Assembly (NCBI GenBank): GCA_009774155.1
Contig: VSNE01000072.1
Location: 1 to 10,293, forward strand
Origin: Lachnospiraceae bacterium
Lineage (GTDB): Bacteria; Bacillota; Clostridia; Lachnospirales; Lachnospiraceae
Direction of reading: 5' to 3'
DNA length: 10,293 nt
Shown piece after piece: positions 1 to 6,565 of the stretch. Position numbers and translations under genes: made by a program. Position 1 is the first letter of the stretch. Each line of letters begins with the position of its first letter. The notes beneath the pieces are model-generated. The model worked only from the letters and a program-made list of their open reading frames with translations. It had not been told where the DNA came from and searched no databases.

Positions 1-417
1 GGAGAACCTATTATTGTAAGAAATCCCCATTCCACAAGGCCTTATCAGCATGTGCTGGAACCTTTAGTTGCCTACTTAAAGATTTTGAAAAAACAGTATA
101 AAAATCATATTTATTCGGGTTTTTACAATGTCGGGCCGGATGACTGCGACTGCGTGACCACCGGAGAACTGGTCGATCTGTTCTGCCGGCTCTGGGGAGA
201 CGGGCAGACCTGGGAAAACCGTTCCGGGGGCGGCCCCCACGAAGCGAACTTTCTGAAGCTGGACTGCTCCAGGCTGAAGCGCGTCTTTGGCTGGAGGCCA
301 AGATGGCATGTGGAGGAGGCTGTGGCTTATTCGGTGGAATGGGCGAAGGAATGGCATGCAGGCCGGGATGTGGCAGCCTGTATGGACCGGCAGATTGAGG
401 AATTCTTAAACGCATAG
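1..417 (+). CDS. rfbG: CDP-glucose 4,6-dehydratase, C-terminal part (5' end outside window)
   Basis: The reading frame is open from base 1 to the TAG at 415-417 and gives 138 residues. Full-length members have roughly 355-360 residues, so about 220 N-terminal residues, including the NAD-binding motif and the catalytic Tyr-Lys, lie upstream of the window. The visible part starts with a segment containing RNPHSTRPYQHVLEPL, which is very characteristic of CDP-glucose 4,6-dehydratases. It continues with FYNVGPDD and a C-terminal helical region (GWRPRWHVEEAV). The family converts CDP-D-glucose to CDP-4-keto-6-deoxy-D-glucose using bound NAD, in the cytoplasm. This is the substrate of RfbH, encoded further down the same operon. 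The matching cytidylyltransferase (RfbF/DdhA) is not in the window and would be expected upstream. An internal GTG at 52 is not the true start, because the conserved sequence continues upstream of it. The gene is noticeably GC-richer than the genes that follow. Confidence 0.93.
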   Translation, partial: GEPIIVRNPHSTRPYQHVLEPLVAYLKILKKQYKNHIYSGFYNVGPDDCDCVTTGELVDLFCRLWGDGQTWENRSGGGPHEANFLKLDCSRLKRVFGWRPRWHVEEAVAYSVEWAKEWHAGRDVAACMDRQIEEFLNA

Positions 418-456
418 CATTCCGGAATCCGTTAAAACAGTCGGGAGGAATTCTGT

Positions 457-1140
457 ATGGATATTCAATTTAATAAAAAAACAGTGTTTTTAACCGGCGC
501 AAGCCGGGGAATCGGCCGGCAGATAAAAGAGCTGTTTGAAGCTGACGGCGCGAAGGTAACTGCACCGGCCAGAGATGAACTGGATCTTTCCAGTCCTGAC
601 AGTATCAGCCGTTATCTCCAGGAGCGCCCTGATATAAGGGCGGATATATTTATTCATTGTGCCGGTATTAACCAGCTTGCAGGAATTGAAAGCGTAAGTC
701 AGGAAATCCTGGAAAGCGTATTTCAGGTGAATTTCTTTTCCGCCGTACAGCTGGCCGGACATTTCAGCGGAGCTATGAAACAAAACGGATGGGGAAGAAT
801 TGTTTTTATTTCTTCTCTGTACTCCCTGGTTTCCAAAGAACGCCGCATCGCTTACAGCTCGTCGAAAAACGCCCTGACCGGTCTGACCAAAACACTGGCG
901 CTGGAGCTGGGACAGTATCATATTTTAGTAAATGCAGTTGCGCCGGGGTATGTAATGACGGATATGACCAGAAGGAATCTTTCGGATGAGCAAATCAAAG
1001 AGCTTGAATCGCAGATCCCTACAGGGCGTCTGCAGACGGCAGATGATATTGCCGCGCTCACCGCCTTTTTATGCTCTGAGTTTAATCAAAGTATTAACGG
1101 TCAGTTGATTGCGGTGGACGGCGGCCTGACATGCCGGTGA
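457..1140 (+). CDS. classical short-chain dehydrogenase/reductase (FabG-like fold)
   Basis: A 227-residue classical SDR. The cofactor motif TGASRGIG is at residues 13-20. HCAG at 67-70 replaces the usual NNAG, and Asn92 follows. The catalytic Ser120, Tyr133 and Lys137 show the normal 13- and 4-residue spacing. APG lies at 162-164, and a C-terminal INGQLIAVDGG segment is typical of the family. The ATG at 457 is preceded by GGGAGG at 443-448. The family performs NAD(P)-linked reduction or oxidation of a hydroxyl or ketone in the cytoplasm. Similarity to FabG does not mean fatty-acid synthesis here: no acyl-carrier or fab genes are nearby, and the gene sits 16 nt upstream of the cyclase. I infer that it reduces or oxidises the cyclase product or another sugar ketone of the pathway. 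The substrate cannot be read from the sequence. Confidence 0.9.
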   Translation: MDIQFNKKTVFLTGASRGIGRQIKELFEADGAKVTAPARDELDLSSPDSISRYLQERPDIRADIFIHCAGINQLAGIESVSQEILESVFQVNFFSAVQLAGHFSGAMKQNGWGRIVFISSLYSLVSKERRIAYSSSKNALTGLTKTLALELGQYHILVNAVAPGYVMTDMTRRNLSDEQIKELESQIPTGRLQTADDIAALTAFLCSEFNQSINGQLIAVDGGLTCR

Positions 1141-1156
1141 TTGATTAGGAGGAATT

Positions 1157-2221
1157 ATGGACGTTATAGAAATCAAATCAAAGCTTTATGACTATGGAGT
1201 ATATTTTATTGAGGATTTTTCAAAGGAGCTGAAAAATTTTGCACCTGCAACGGTCTATGTAATAGACAAAAACCTGTTTGACTTATATAAGAGCCAGTTT
1301 AAGGATCTTCCTTTGGATCATATCTACTTTGTTAATCCGGAGGAGAATTTTAAAAACATGGAAACTGTCATGGATCTTATCCGTTTCTGGAAGGATCTGG
1401 GAGTCAGAAAGAACTGGAAGGCAGTCTGCTTTGGGGGCGGAATTACACAGGACATCACTACCATTGCAAGCAATCTGTTCCTGCGCAACATAGAATGGTA
1501 TTTTTTCCCGACCACGCTCTTATCCATGTGTGATTCCTGCATCGGCGGGAAATGCGGCATTAACTTAGGCCCGTATAAAAATCAGATAGGCGTATTCTAC
1601 CCGCCGAAGAAAATATTGATTGATATTCATTTCCTGGATACCCTTTCAGAAATGGATTATGTCAATGGCTGGGGAGAATTGCTGAAGTTTTCTCTGACAC
1701 TTGGCCCGGAATTTTATCAGGAGCTGAAAAATGAGAAGCAGTATATCCCATGTGCAAACATTGCGCAGTATATCCATAAAGGGCTGAGTGTGAAAAAAGC
1801 GATTATTGAGGAGGATGAATTTGAATCCGATCTGCGCAAAGTGTTAAATTACGGACATACATTCGGTCATGCCCTTGAAGCGTATACCAGCCACAGAATA
1901 CCTCATGGAACGGCAGTCATATGGGGGCTTGACGTGGTGAATTATATTGCATATCAGGAAGGACTGGTTGATGAAGCCTTCTATATGGATGTGAAAAATC
2001 TGATCAAAAAAGCCTTTATTAAAAAAGAGATAGAGATAGAGAATCCCCATGAGCTTTTCTCGGTGATCAAGACAGATAAAAAGGTAAAGGATAACACCCT
2101 GAGCTTTGCAATGCCGGATAAGCCCTGCCATCTGGCCGTTTATCCGATGAAAATAGATTTACGTCTGGAAAAATTGTTTGATGATTATTTAAAGGAGACC
2201 CATGAATACTATTGCAATTGA
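1157..2221 (+). CDS. 3-dehydroquinate synthase-like sugar-phosphate cyclase
   Basis: A 354-residue member of the AroB/sugar-phosphate cyclase superfamily. NAD-site motifs are GGGITQD at 93-99 and TTLL at 119-122. From remembered Aspergillus dehydroquinate synthase numbering, the active-site set appears complete: Arg110, Asp126, Lys132, Lys141-Asn142, Glu174, Lys177, Lys213, Arg227, Asn231, His234, His238, His250 and a Lys at 308/309. Glu174, His234 and His250 would bind Zn2+ (Co2+ in some relatives). The LNYGHTFGH motif and GGK match dehydroquinate synthase better than 2-epi-5-epi-valiolone synthase or 2-deoxy-scyllo-inosose synthase, which change these positions. A phosphorylated substrate is therefore likely. 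The chemistry expected is oxidation, phosphate elimination and intramolecular aldol closure to a carbocycle. No other aro gene is present, and the gene lies between an SDR and a sugar kinase, so I infer a polysaccharide-specific role rather than housekeeping shikimate synthesis. AGGAGG at 1147-1152 supports the start. The 3' end overlaps the kinase gene by 20 nt. Confidence 0.88.
   Translation: MDVIEIKSKLYDYGVYFIEDFSKELKNFAPATVYVIDKNLFDLYKSQFKDLPLDHIYFVNPEENFKNMETVMDLIRFWKDLGVRKNWKAVCFGGGITQDITTIASNLFLRNIEWYFFPTTLLSMCDSCIGGKCGINLGPYKNQIGVFYPPKKILIDIHFLDTLSEMDYVNGWGELLKFSLTLGPEFYQELKNEKQYIPCANIAQYIHKGLSVKKAIIEEDEFESDLRKVLNYGHTFGHALEAYTSHRIPHGTAVIWGLDVVNYIAYQEGLVDEAFYMDVKNLIKKAFIKKEIEIENPHELFSVIKTDKKVKDNTLSFAMPDKPCHLAVYPMKIDLRLEKLFDDYLKETHEYYCN
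2191..2197 (+). promoter_or_regulatory. ribosome binding site of the kinase inside the cyclase gene
   Basis: AAAGGAG ends 4 nt before the ATG at 2202 and lies within the last codons of the cyclase. This site fixes the kinase start and implies reinitiation or translational coupling across the 20-nt overlap. Confidence 0.7.
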
Positions 2222-3536
2222 TTGCGGGGCAAGCTTTATCAAAGGCGCTCTTGTCAGTATGGGGGGGGGTAAAATCCTTCGACAGATAAAAATACCGGCG
2301 CCCGCGGTGAGCAGATCCGGTTCTGTTTTTTCACCCCGCCAGATTACTGCCCTTATACCGCTGGTTCGGAAAATGATTCTGGAACTGGCTTCTCTGGAAA
2401 AGGAAGCATATTTGTGTATTTCAAATGAGATGCATGGATTTATTCTCTCCTATGGGGACGGAACGCCCTTCACGGACTATATTTCATGGCAGAAGGAATT
2501 AGGGAAGAACTCAGACGGGCCGGGAGCCGGTGTTCTTACTTTGCAGAACAATTGTTCCAAAGAGGATTTGCTCTTTACAGGAATGCCGTTAAGAGCCGGT
2601 CTGCCCAGTAGCAATCTGGCCTGCCTGTCCGCAGGCGGGACGCTGGAAAAAGCGGACGGAGCACTGTTCTTTTATACGCTTGGGGATTATATTCTGAAAG
2701 CGCTGTCGTCCAAAGAACCTGCCTGCCATCCAAGCAACGCTGCTGCCACAGGACTTTACGATTTGCGTAAAAACAACTGGAACCGCGGCATGATCCGTAT
2801 CGCCGGAGGAAGCGATATAAGCTTCCCGGAGATTGGAACCGGGGAATTGGTATTCCGCCTTGAGCATGTGTGGCTTCACGCGCTGCCCGCCATTGGCGAT
2901 CAGCAGGCGGCTCTTTTGGGAGCAGGTTTAAAGGACGAGCGGACGCTGTCCTTCAACCTTGGAACAGGAGCCCAGGTAAGCCGGCTGGTATCCGATGCCG
3001 CATGCTCATGCAGTTATCAGATCCGCCCGTATTTTTATAATTACTATCTTAAAACTCTGCCGCATATCCCGTCCGGAAGGGCTTTAAATGTATACATCCG
3101 TTTTATAGAGGATATTTTAAAACATTTTCAGGTGGAGGTTGATACGGCAGATATCTGGAATACATTGATTGCTGCCGCATCCGAAACAGACAGCTCTGCT
3201 CTGGAATGCGATCTGAGCTTTTTTGAAAATACAATTACCGCTTCAGAAACGGGAAGTATTTCCAATATAGGGGAATACTCATTTACTCTCGGAGCGCTTT
3301 CAAAATCTATTTTTGAGCAGATGGGAAAAAACTTTATTTATGCGGCAGATATAATAGAAGGACATAGTTCCAATACAGATAAAATAATATTTTCGGGAGG
3401 CATAGCCGCCAAAATACCGGTAATCAGGAAACAGATTGCCGGCCATTACGGAGAAGGGATAGAGGTAAGCGTAGCTTTTGAGGAAACGCTGCTGGGACTG
3501 TGCCGATATGGCGAAGATGCACGCAAAAGCATATAA
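2202..3536 (+). CDS. FGGY-family carbohydrate kinase, sedoheptulokinase-like
   Basis: A 444-residue FGGY kinase with both ASKHA-type halves. The N-terminal phosphate motif is IAIDCGASFIKG (4-15, Asp7). NEMHGF at 75-80 and a TLGDY segment at 159-163 are typical of the sugar-binding domain. IGDQQAALLGAG (231-242) carries the presumed catalytic Asp233. NLGTGAQVS (252-260) is the ATP-side motif, and SGG at 398-400 is the adenosine motif. GDxQA, GTGxQVS and the RPYF segment (275-278) resemble sedoheptulokinase-like members more than xylulo- or glycerol kinases. That subgroup call is from memory and moderately sure. Expected reaction: ATP-dependent phosphorylation of a ketose or related polyol. Its start lies inside the cyclase gene behind AAAGGAG at 2191-2197, suggesting translational coupling and a shared pathway in which the kinase supplies the cyclase substrate. 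A G9 run at 2261-2269 falls at codons 20-23 and could switch the gene off by slippage. As written, the frame is intact. Confidence 0.87.
   Translation: MNTIAIDCGASFIKGALVSMGGGKILRQIKIPAPAVSRSGSVFSPRQITALIPLVRKMILELASLEKEAYLCISNEMHGFILSYGDGTPFTDYISWQKELGKNSDGPGAGVLTLQNNCSKEDLLFTGMPLRAGLPSSNLACLSAGGTLEKADGALFFYTLGDYILKALSSKEPACHPSNAAATGLYDLRKNNWNRGMIRIAGGSDISFPEIGTGELVFRLEHVWLHALPAIGDQQAALLGAGLKDERTLSFNLGTGAQVSRLVSDAACSCSYQIRPYFYNYYLKTLPHIPSGRALNVYIRFIEDILKHFQVEVDTADIWNTLIAAASETDSSALECDLSFFENTITASETGSISNIGEYSFTLGALSKSIFEQMGKNFIYAADIIEGHSSNTDKIIFSGGIAAKIPVIRKQIAGHYGEGIEVSVAFEETLLGLCRYGEDARKSI
2261..2269 (+). repeat. G9 homopolymer in the 5' coding part of the kinase
   Basis: Nine consecutive G follow TAT and precede TAAAATCC. 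In frame the region reads ATG GGG GGG GGT AAA (residues 20-24). With ten G the next codon after the tract is TAA, leaving a 23-residue peptide. With eight G the frame reads on to TAA after GAC AGA, leaving a 28-residue peptide. Other G runs noticed in the window reach six (for example near 3894 and 6636). The tract is therefore a candidate contingency locus. Whether it varies in the population cannot be seen from one sequence. Confidence 0.75.
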
Positions 3537-3541
3537 AAAAC

Positions 3542-3548
3542 AAAGGAG
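3542..3548 (+). promoter_or_regulatory. ribosome binding site that sets the RfbH start
   Basis: AAAGGAG lies 7 nt before the ATG at 3556. The open frame extends upstream to a TTG at 3478, but that extension overlaps the kinase gene, encodes a 26-residue peptide unlike RfbH, and has no equally good ribosome binding site. The ATG at 3556 gives a family-like length. Confidence 0.8.
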
Positions 3549-3555
3549 AAAGTGT

Positions 3556-4896
3556 ATGTTTGAAAATAAACCAATGGAAGAAGCAAGGAATGAAATTCTC
3601 CGCATGGTAAAAGAATACTGCGACACTTATCATAACCAGAAAAAGGAATTTAAGAAAGGAGAAAGAATCTCTTACGCATCCCGTGTCTATGACAGCGCCG
3701 AGATGGTAAATCTGGTAGACAGCTCTCTGGAATTCTGGCTGACCTCCGGAAGATACACAGAGCTTTTTGAAAAAAAGCTTGGAGAGTATCTGGGCGTGCG
3801 GTTCTGTTCCCTGGTAAATTCCGGTTCCTCTGCAAATCTGATTGCCTTTATGGCCCTTACCTCCCCTCTTCTTGGGGAAAAGCGAATCAACCGGGGGGAC
3901 GAGGTTATCACTGTTGCGGCAGGCTTCCCGACCACAGTTACCCCAATGATTCAGTATGGGGCCGTACCGGTATTTGTGGACGTGACAATTCCTCAGTACA
4001 ATATTGACACATCCATGCTGGAGGAGGCCTATTCTCCAAAAACAAAGGCTGTCATGATTGCCCATACGCTGGGGAATCCGTTTGACTTAAGGGCGGTAAA
4101 AGAATTTTGCGATCGTCACGGCCTCTGGCTGGTGGAGGACAACTGTGATGCCCTGGGATCTGTCTATACGATAGACGGAGAGAGAAAATTTACAGGCACT
4201 GTCGGCGATATCGGCACCTCCAGCTTTTATCCGCCGCATCATATGACTATGGGGGAAGGAGGAGCTGTCTACACAGACAATGCCCTTCTGAACAAATGTA
4301 TCCGTTCCTTCCGTGACTGGGGAAGAGACTGTATCTGTACATCCGGACAGGACAACCTGTGCGGTCACCGGTTTGACAGACAGTACGGAGAGCTTCCAAT
4401 AGGGTATGATCATAAATATGTGTATTCTCATTTCGGATATAATCTGAAGGCAACGGACCTGCAGGCAGCCATCGGCTGTGCGCAGCTAGAAAAGTTCCCG
4501 TCGTTTGTGGAAAGAAGAAAACATAACTTTACCCGTCTGAAAGCAGCTCTTTCCGGGACAGAAAATCAACTGATACTGCCGATCGCATGTGAAAACTCCG
4601 ATCCGAGCTGGTTCGGCTTTCTGATTACCTGCAAAGAAGGCGTAGAAAGGAACAAAGTAGTCAAATATGTGGAGGAACACGGAATCCAGACCCGGATGCT
4701 GTTTGCCGGAAACCTGACAAAGCATCCATGCTTTGATGAGATGCGCAGGACAGGCGAAGGCTACCGTATCGCCGGAGAGCTTGCCAATACAGACCGGATT
4801 ATGAGGGACAGCTTTTGGGTAGGCGTGTATCCGGGAATGACGGATGAGATAATCGACTATATGGCGGAAACGATAAAGGCAGCGCTGAAGGCTTAA
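3556..4896 (+). CDS. rfbH: CDP-4-keto-6-deoxy-D-glucose 3-dehydrase (RfbH/DdhC/AscC, E1)
   Basis: A 446-residue DegT/DnrJ-fold protein; RfbH proteins are usually about 437 residues. In place of the PLP-binding Lys of aminotransferases there is a His in YPPHHMTMGEGG (225-236, His228 by my alignment), the hallmark of this dehydrase. Cys197, Cys259, Cys261 and Cys269 match the family C-Xn-C-X-C-X7-C [2Fe-2S] pattern, although the first spacing (61) is slightly longer than the 57 I recall. GYDHKYVYSHFGYNLKATD (283-301) is strongly RfbH-like. The enzyme uses PMP to remove the C3 hydroxyl of CDP-4-keto-6-deoxyglucose. In the ascarylose and yersiniose routes an iron-sulfur flavoprotein reductase (E3, DdhD/AscD) then completes reduction to CDP-3,6-dideoxy-4-keto-D-glucose. 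No E3 gene is in the window. The product is the natural acceptor for the ThDP enzyme two genes downstream. Confidence 0.95.
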   Translation: MFENKPMEEARNEILRMVKEYCDTYHNQKKEFKKGERISYASRVYDSAEMVNLVDSSLEFWLTSGRYTELFEKKLGEYLGVRFCSLVNSGSSANLIAFMALTSPLLGEKRINRGDEVITVAAGFPTTVTPMIQYGAVPVFVDVTIPQYNIDTSMLEEAYSPKTKAVMIAHTLGNPFDLRAVKEFCDRHGLWLVEDNCDALGSVYTIDGERKFTGTVGDIGTSSFYPPHHMTMGEGGAVYTDNALLNKCIRSFRDWGRDCICTSGQDNLCGHRFDRQYGELPIGYDHKYVYSHFGYNLKATDLQAAIGCAQLEKFPSFVERRKHNFTRLKAALSGTENQLILPIACENSDPSWFGFLITCKEGVERNKVVKYVEEHGIQTRMLFAGNLTKHPCFDEMRRTGEGYRIAGELANTDRIMRDSFWVGVYPGMTDEIIDYMAETIKAALKA

Positions 4897-4916
4897 AAAA
4901 TTAAGAATAAAATGAT

Positions 4917-4921
4917 AGGAG
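4917..4921 (+). promoter_or_regulatory. distant ribosome binding site of the aldolase-like gene
   Basis: AGGAG is separated from the ATG at 4935 by 13 nt including a T6 run, longer than the 4-8 nt seen for several other genes here. No in-frame ATG, GTG or TTG lies between, so the ATG at 4935 is still the best start, perhaps with reduced initiation. Confidence 0.5.
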
Positions 4922-4934
4922 TTTTTTCACACAA

Positions 4935-6545
4935 ATGAGTGCTAATATCCAAATACTTGACTGTACCTTACGGGACGGGGCGTATATTGTTGATTCAGAT
5001 TTCGGAACGCCTGCAATTAAAGGGATCATTAAAAAAATGCAGGATGCCCGCATTGATATTATCGAGTGCGGCTGGCTGAAAAATACCCCTCATAAAACAG
5101 GAACCTCTTTTTATCATGTGCCCCAGGATATGGAGCAGTATCTGGTCGGTAAAAAATCACATGCAGTTTATACTGCAATGATTGACTGGGACAGATATGA
5201 CCTGGATATACTTCCCGAATGCGACGGAAAATCCATCGACGCAATCCGCGTTGTATTTCCTCAGGCAAAATTCCGGGAAGGAATTGCGCTTGGGAAAATT
5301 ATCAAAGAAAAAGGATACAAATTATATTTTCAGGCGGCAAACACGCTTGGCTACAGCAACGCTGAGCTTGAAGAGCTTGCGGAAGAGATTAACAAAGCCC
5401 AGCCGGCGGCGCTTTCCATCGTGGATACTTTTGGAGCAATGTTCTGGGAGGATTTGGAAAGAATTGTTACAGTATTAGATCAGAAGCTTCATAAGGACAT
5501 CAAGCTGGGCTTTCACTCCCATAACAACCAGCAGCTTTCCTTCGCGCTTTCCATGCAGTTTACAGAAAAGCTTTATTCCGGCAGCCGGGATATCATTGTT
5601 GACTCCAGCCTGTGCGGTATGGGACGGGGCGCCGGAAACACTACGACAGAGCTGCTGGCTAATTTCCTGAATCGGAAATATAAGGGCAACTATGATATGA
5701 ACGTTATTATGGATGCCATTGATATGTATATGGGATATTTTATTTCAAATTATAAATGGGGCTATTCCACACCATATCTTATTTCCGGCATGTACTGCGC
5801 CCATGTAAATAATATTGCATATCTGACAAAGAATCACAGGACAAATGCAAAAGATATGAGAATCATCATTGAATCCTTGTCAGAAGATGACCGGAAGAAA
5901 TACGACTATGATTTGCTGGAGCAAAAATATCTGGATTACCAGAACAAGATTGTTGACGATGAGGATACGCTTGCGGATCTCAGGAAAACAATGCAGGACA
6001 GAAAAATTTTACTGCTGTCGCCGGGAAGAACCATCATTGATCAAAGAGAAGCCGTTATGGAATATATCCGGAAATATCATCCGGTTATCATTGGCATTAA
6101 TGCAATCTCCTCAGAGTACCAGTATGACTATTTGTTCTTCAGCAATAAGATCCGCTACCATTATGCGAAAGAGATTTATACAGACCTGTTTGAAAAGAAT
6201 CAGAAAATTGTAGTGTCAAGCATTAAAACAGAGCCCGATCCTACAGAGCATATCGTGAACTTTAATCTGCTGGTCAAAAGAGGATGGGAGCATTTTGACA
6301 ATTCGGTGATTATGTGCCTGCGGCTGTTAAATAAACTGCATATTCCCCAGGTAGCCCTTGCCGGGTTTGACGGATTCAGCAGAGAGTATTCCAAAAGCTA
6401 TTTTGACGTTTCTCTGCCGTCTCTGAATCCTGAAGATAACTGGGATGAACTGAATGTGGAAATCAAAGATATGTTCCAGGACTTCAGAGAAACCACATCC
6501 GACAGCATTCATATTGAGTTTATTACAGACAGTATATTTGCCTGA
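4935..6545 (+). CDS. two-domain DRE-TIM (HMGL-like) aldolase-family protein
   Basis: A 536-residue protein. Residues about 5-300 are a DRE-TIM metallolyase barrel: LDCTLRDG (8-15, Arg13 and Asp14), VDTFG (163-167), GFHSHNN (192-198, metal ligands His194 and His196) and CGMGRGAGNTTTELL (227-241). The closest named relative is the 4-hydroxy-2-oxovalerate aldolase-like subgroup, which makes or breaks bonds between pyruvate-type enolates and aldehydes or acyl donors. In true 4-hydroxy-2-oxovalerate aldolase the residue four after the motif Arg is a catalytic His; here it is Tyr17, so the exact reaction probably differs. Residues about 355-536 form a second domain with Rossmann-like features (KILLLSPGRTI, then alternating predicted strands and helices) that I do not recognise. 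The position just before the ThDP enzyme suggests it prepares or processes a 2-keto acid used to branch the dideoxy sugar. Substrate and direction are unknown. No signal peptide or membrane segment is seen. Confidence 0.82.
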   Translation: MSANIQILDCTLRDGAYIVDSDFGTPAIKGIIKKMQDARIDIIECGWLKNTPHKTGTSFYHVPQDMEQYLVGKKSHAVYTAMIDWDRYDLDILPECDGKSIDAIRVVFPQAKFREGIALGKIIKEKGYKLYFQAANTLGYSNAELEELAEEINKAQPAALSIVDTFGAMFWEDLERIVTVLDQKLHKDIKLGFHSHNNQQLSFALSMQFTEKLYSGSRDIIVDSSLCGMGRGAGNTTTELLANFLNRKYKGNYDMNVIMDAIDMYMGYFISNYKWGYSTPYLISGMYCAHVNNIAYLTKNHRTNAKDMRIIIESLSEDDRKKYDYDLLEQKYLDYQNKIVDDEDTLADLRKTMQDRKILLLSPGRTIIDQREAVMEYIRKYHPVIIGINAISSEYQYDYLFFSNKIRYHYAKEIYTDLFEKNQKIVVSSIKTEPDPTEHIVNFNLLVKRGWEHFDNSVIMCLRLLNKLHIPQVALAGFDGFSREYSKSYFDVSLPSLNPEDNWDELNVEIKDMFQDFRETTSDSIHIEFITDSIFA

Positions 6546-6565
6546 CACTTGGGAGGAACTGAACA

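Noticed and set aside
419..428. ATTCCGGAAT palindrome after rfbG as a terminator or operator
   Set aside because: Ten bases without a loop or T run cannot act as an intrinsic terminator, and no second copy was seen to support an operator.
457..1140. FabG of fatty-acid synthesis
   Set aside because: The SDR motifs are generic, and no fatty-acid gene is nearby; the operon context points to sugar or cyclitol chemistry.
1157..2221. Naming the cyclase 2-epi-5-epi-valiolone synthase
   Set aside because: The sedoheptulokinase-like neighbour makes this tempting, but GGK and LNYGHTFGH follow the dehydroquinate synthase pattern, not the valiolone synthase signature as I recall it.
3478..3555. N-terminal extension of RfbH from a TTG at 3478
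   Set aside because: It lies within the kinase gene, encodes residues unlike RfbH, and a good AAAGGAG sits just before the ATG at 3556, which gives a family-like length.
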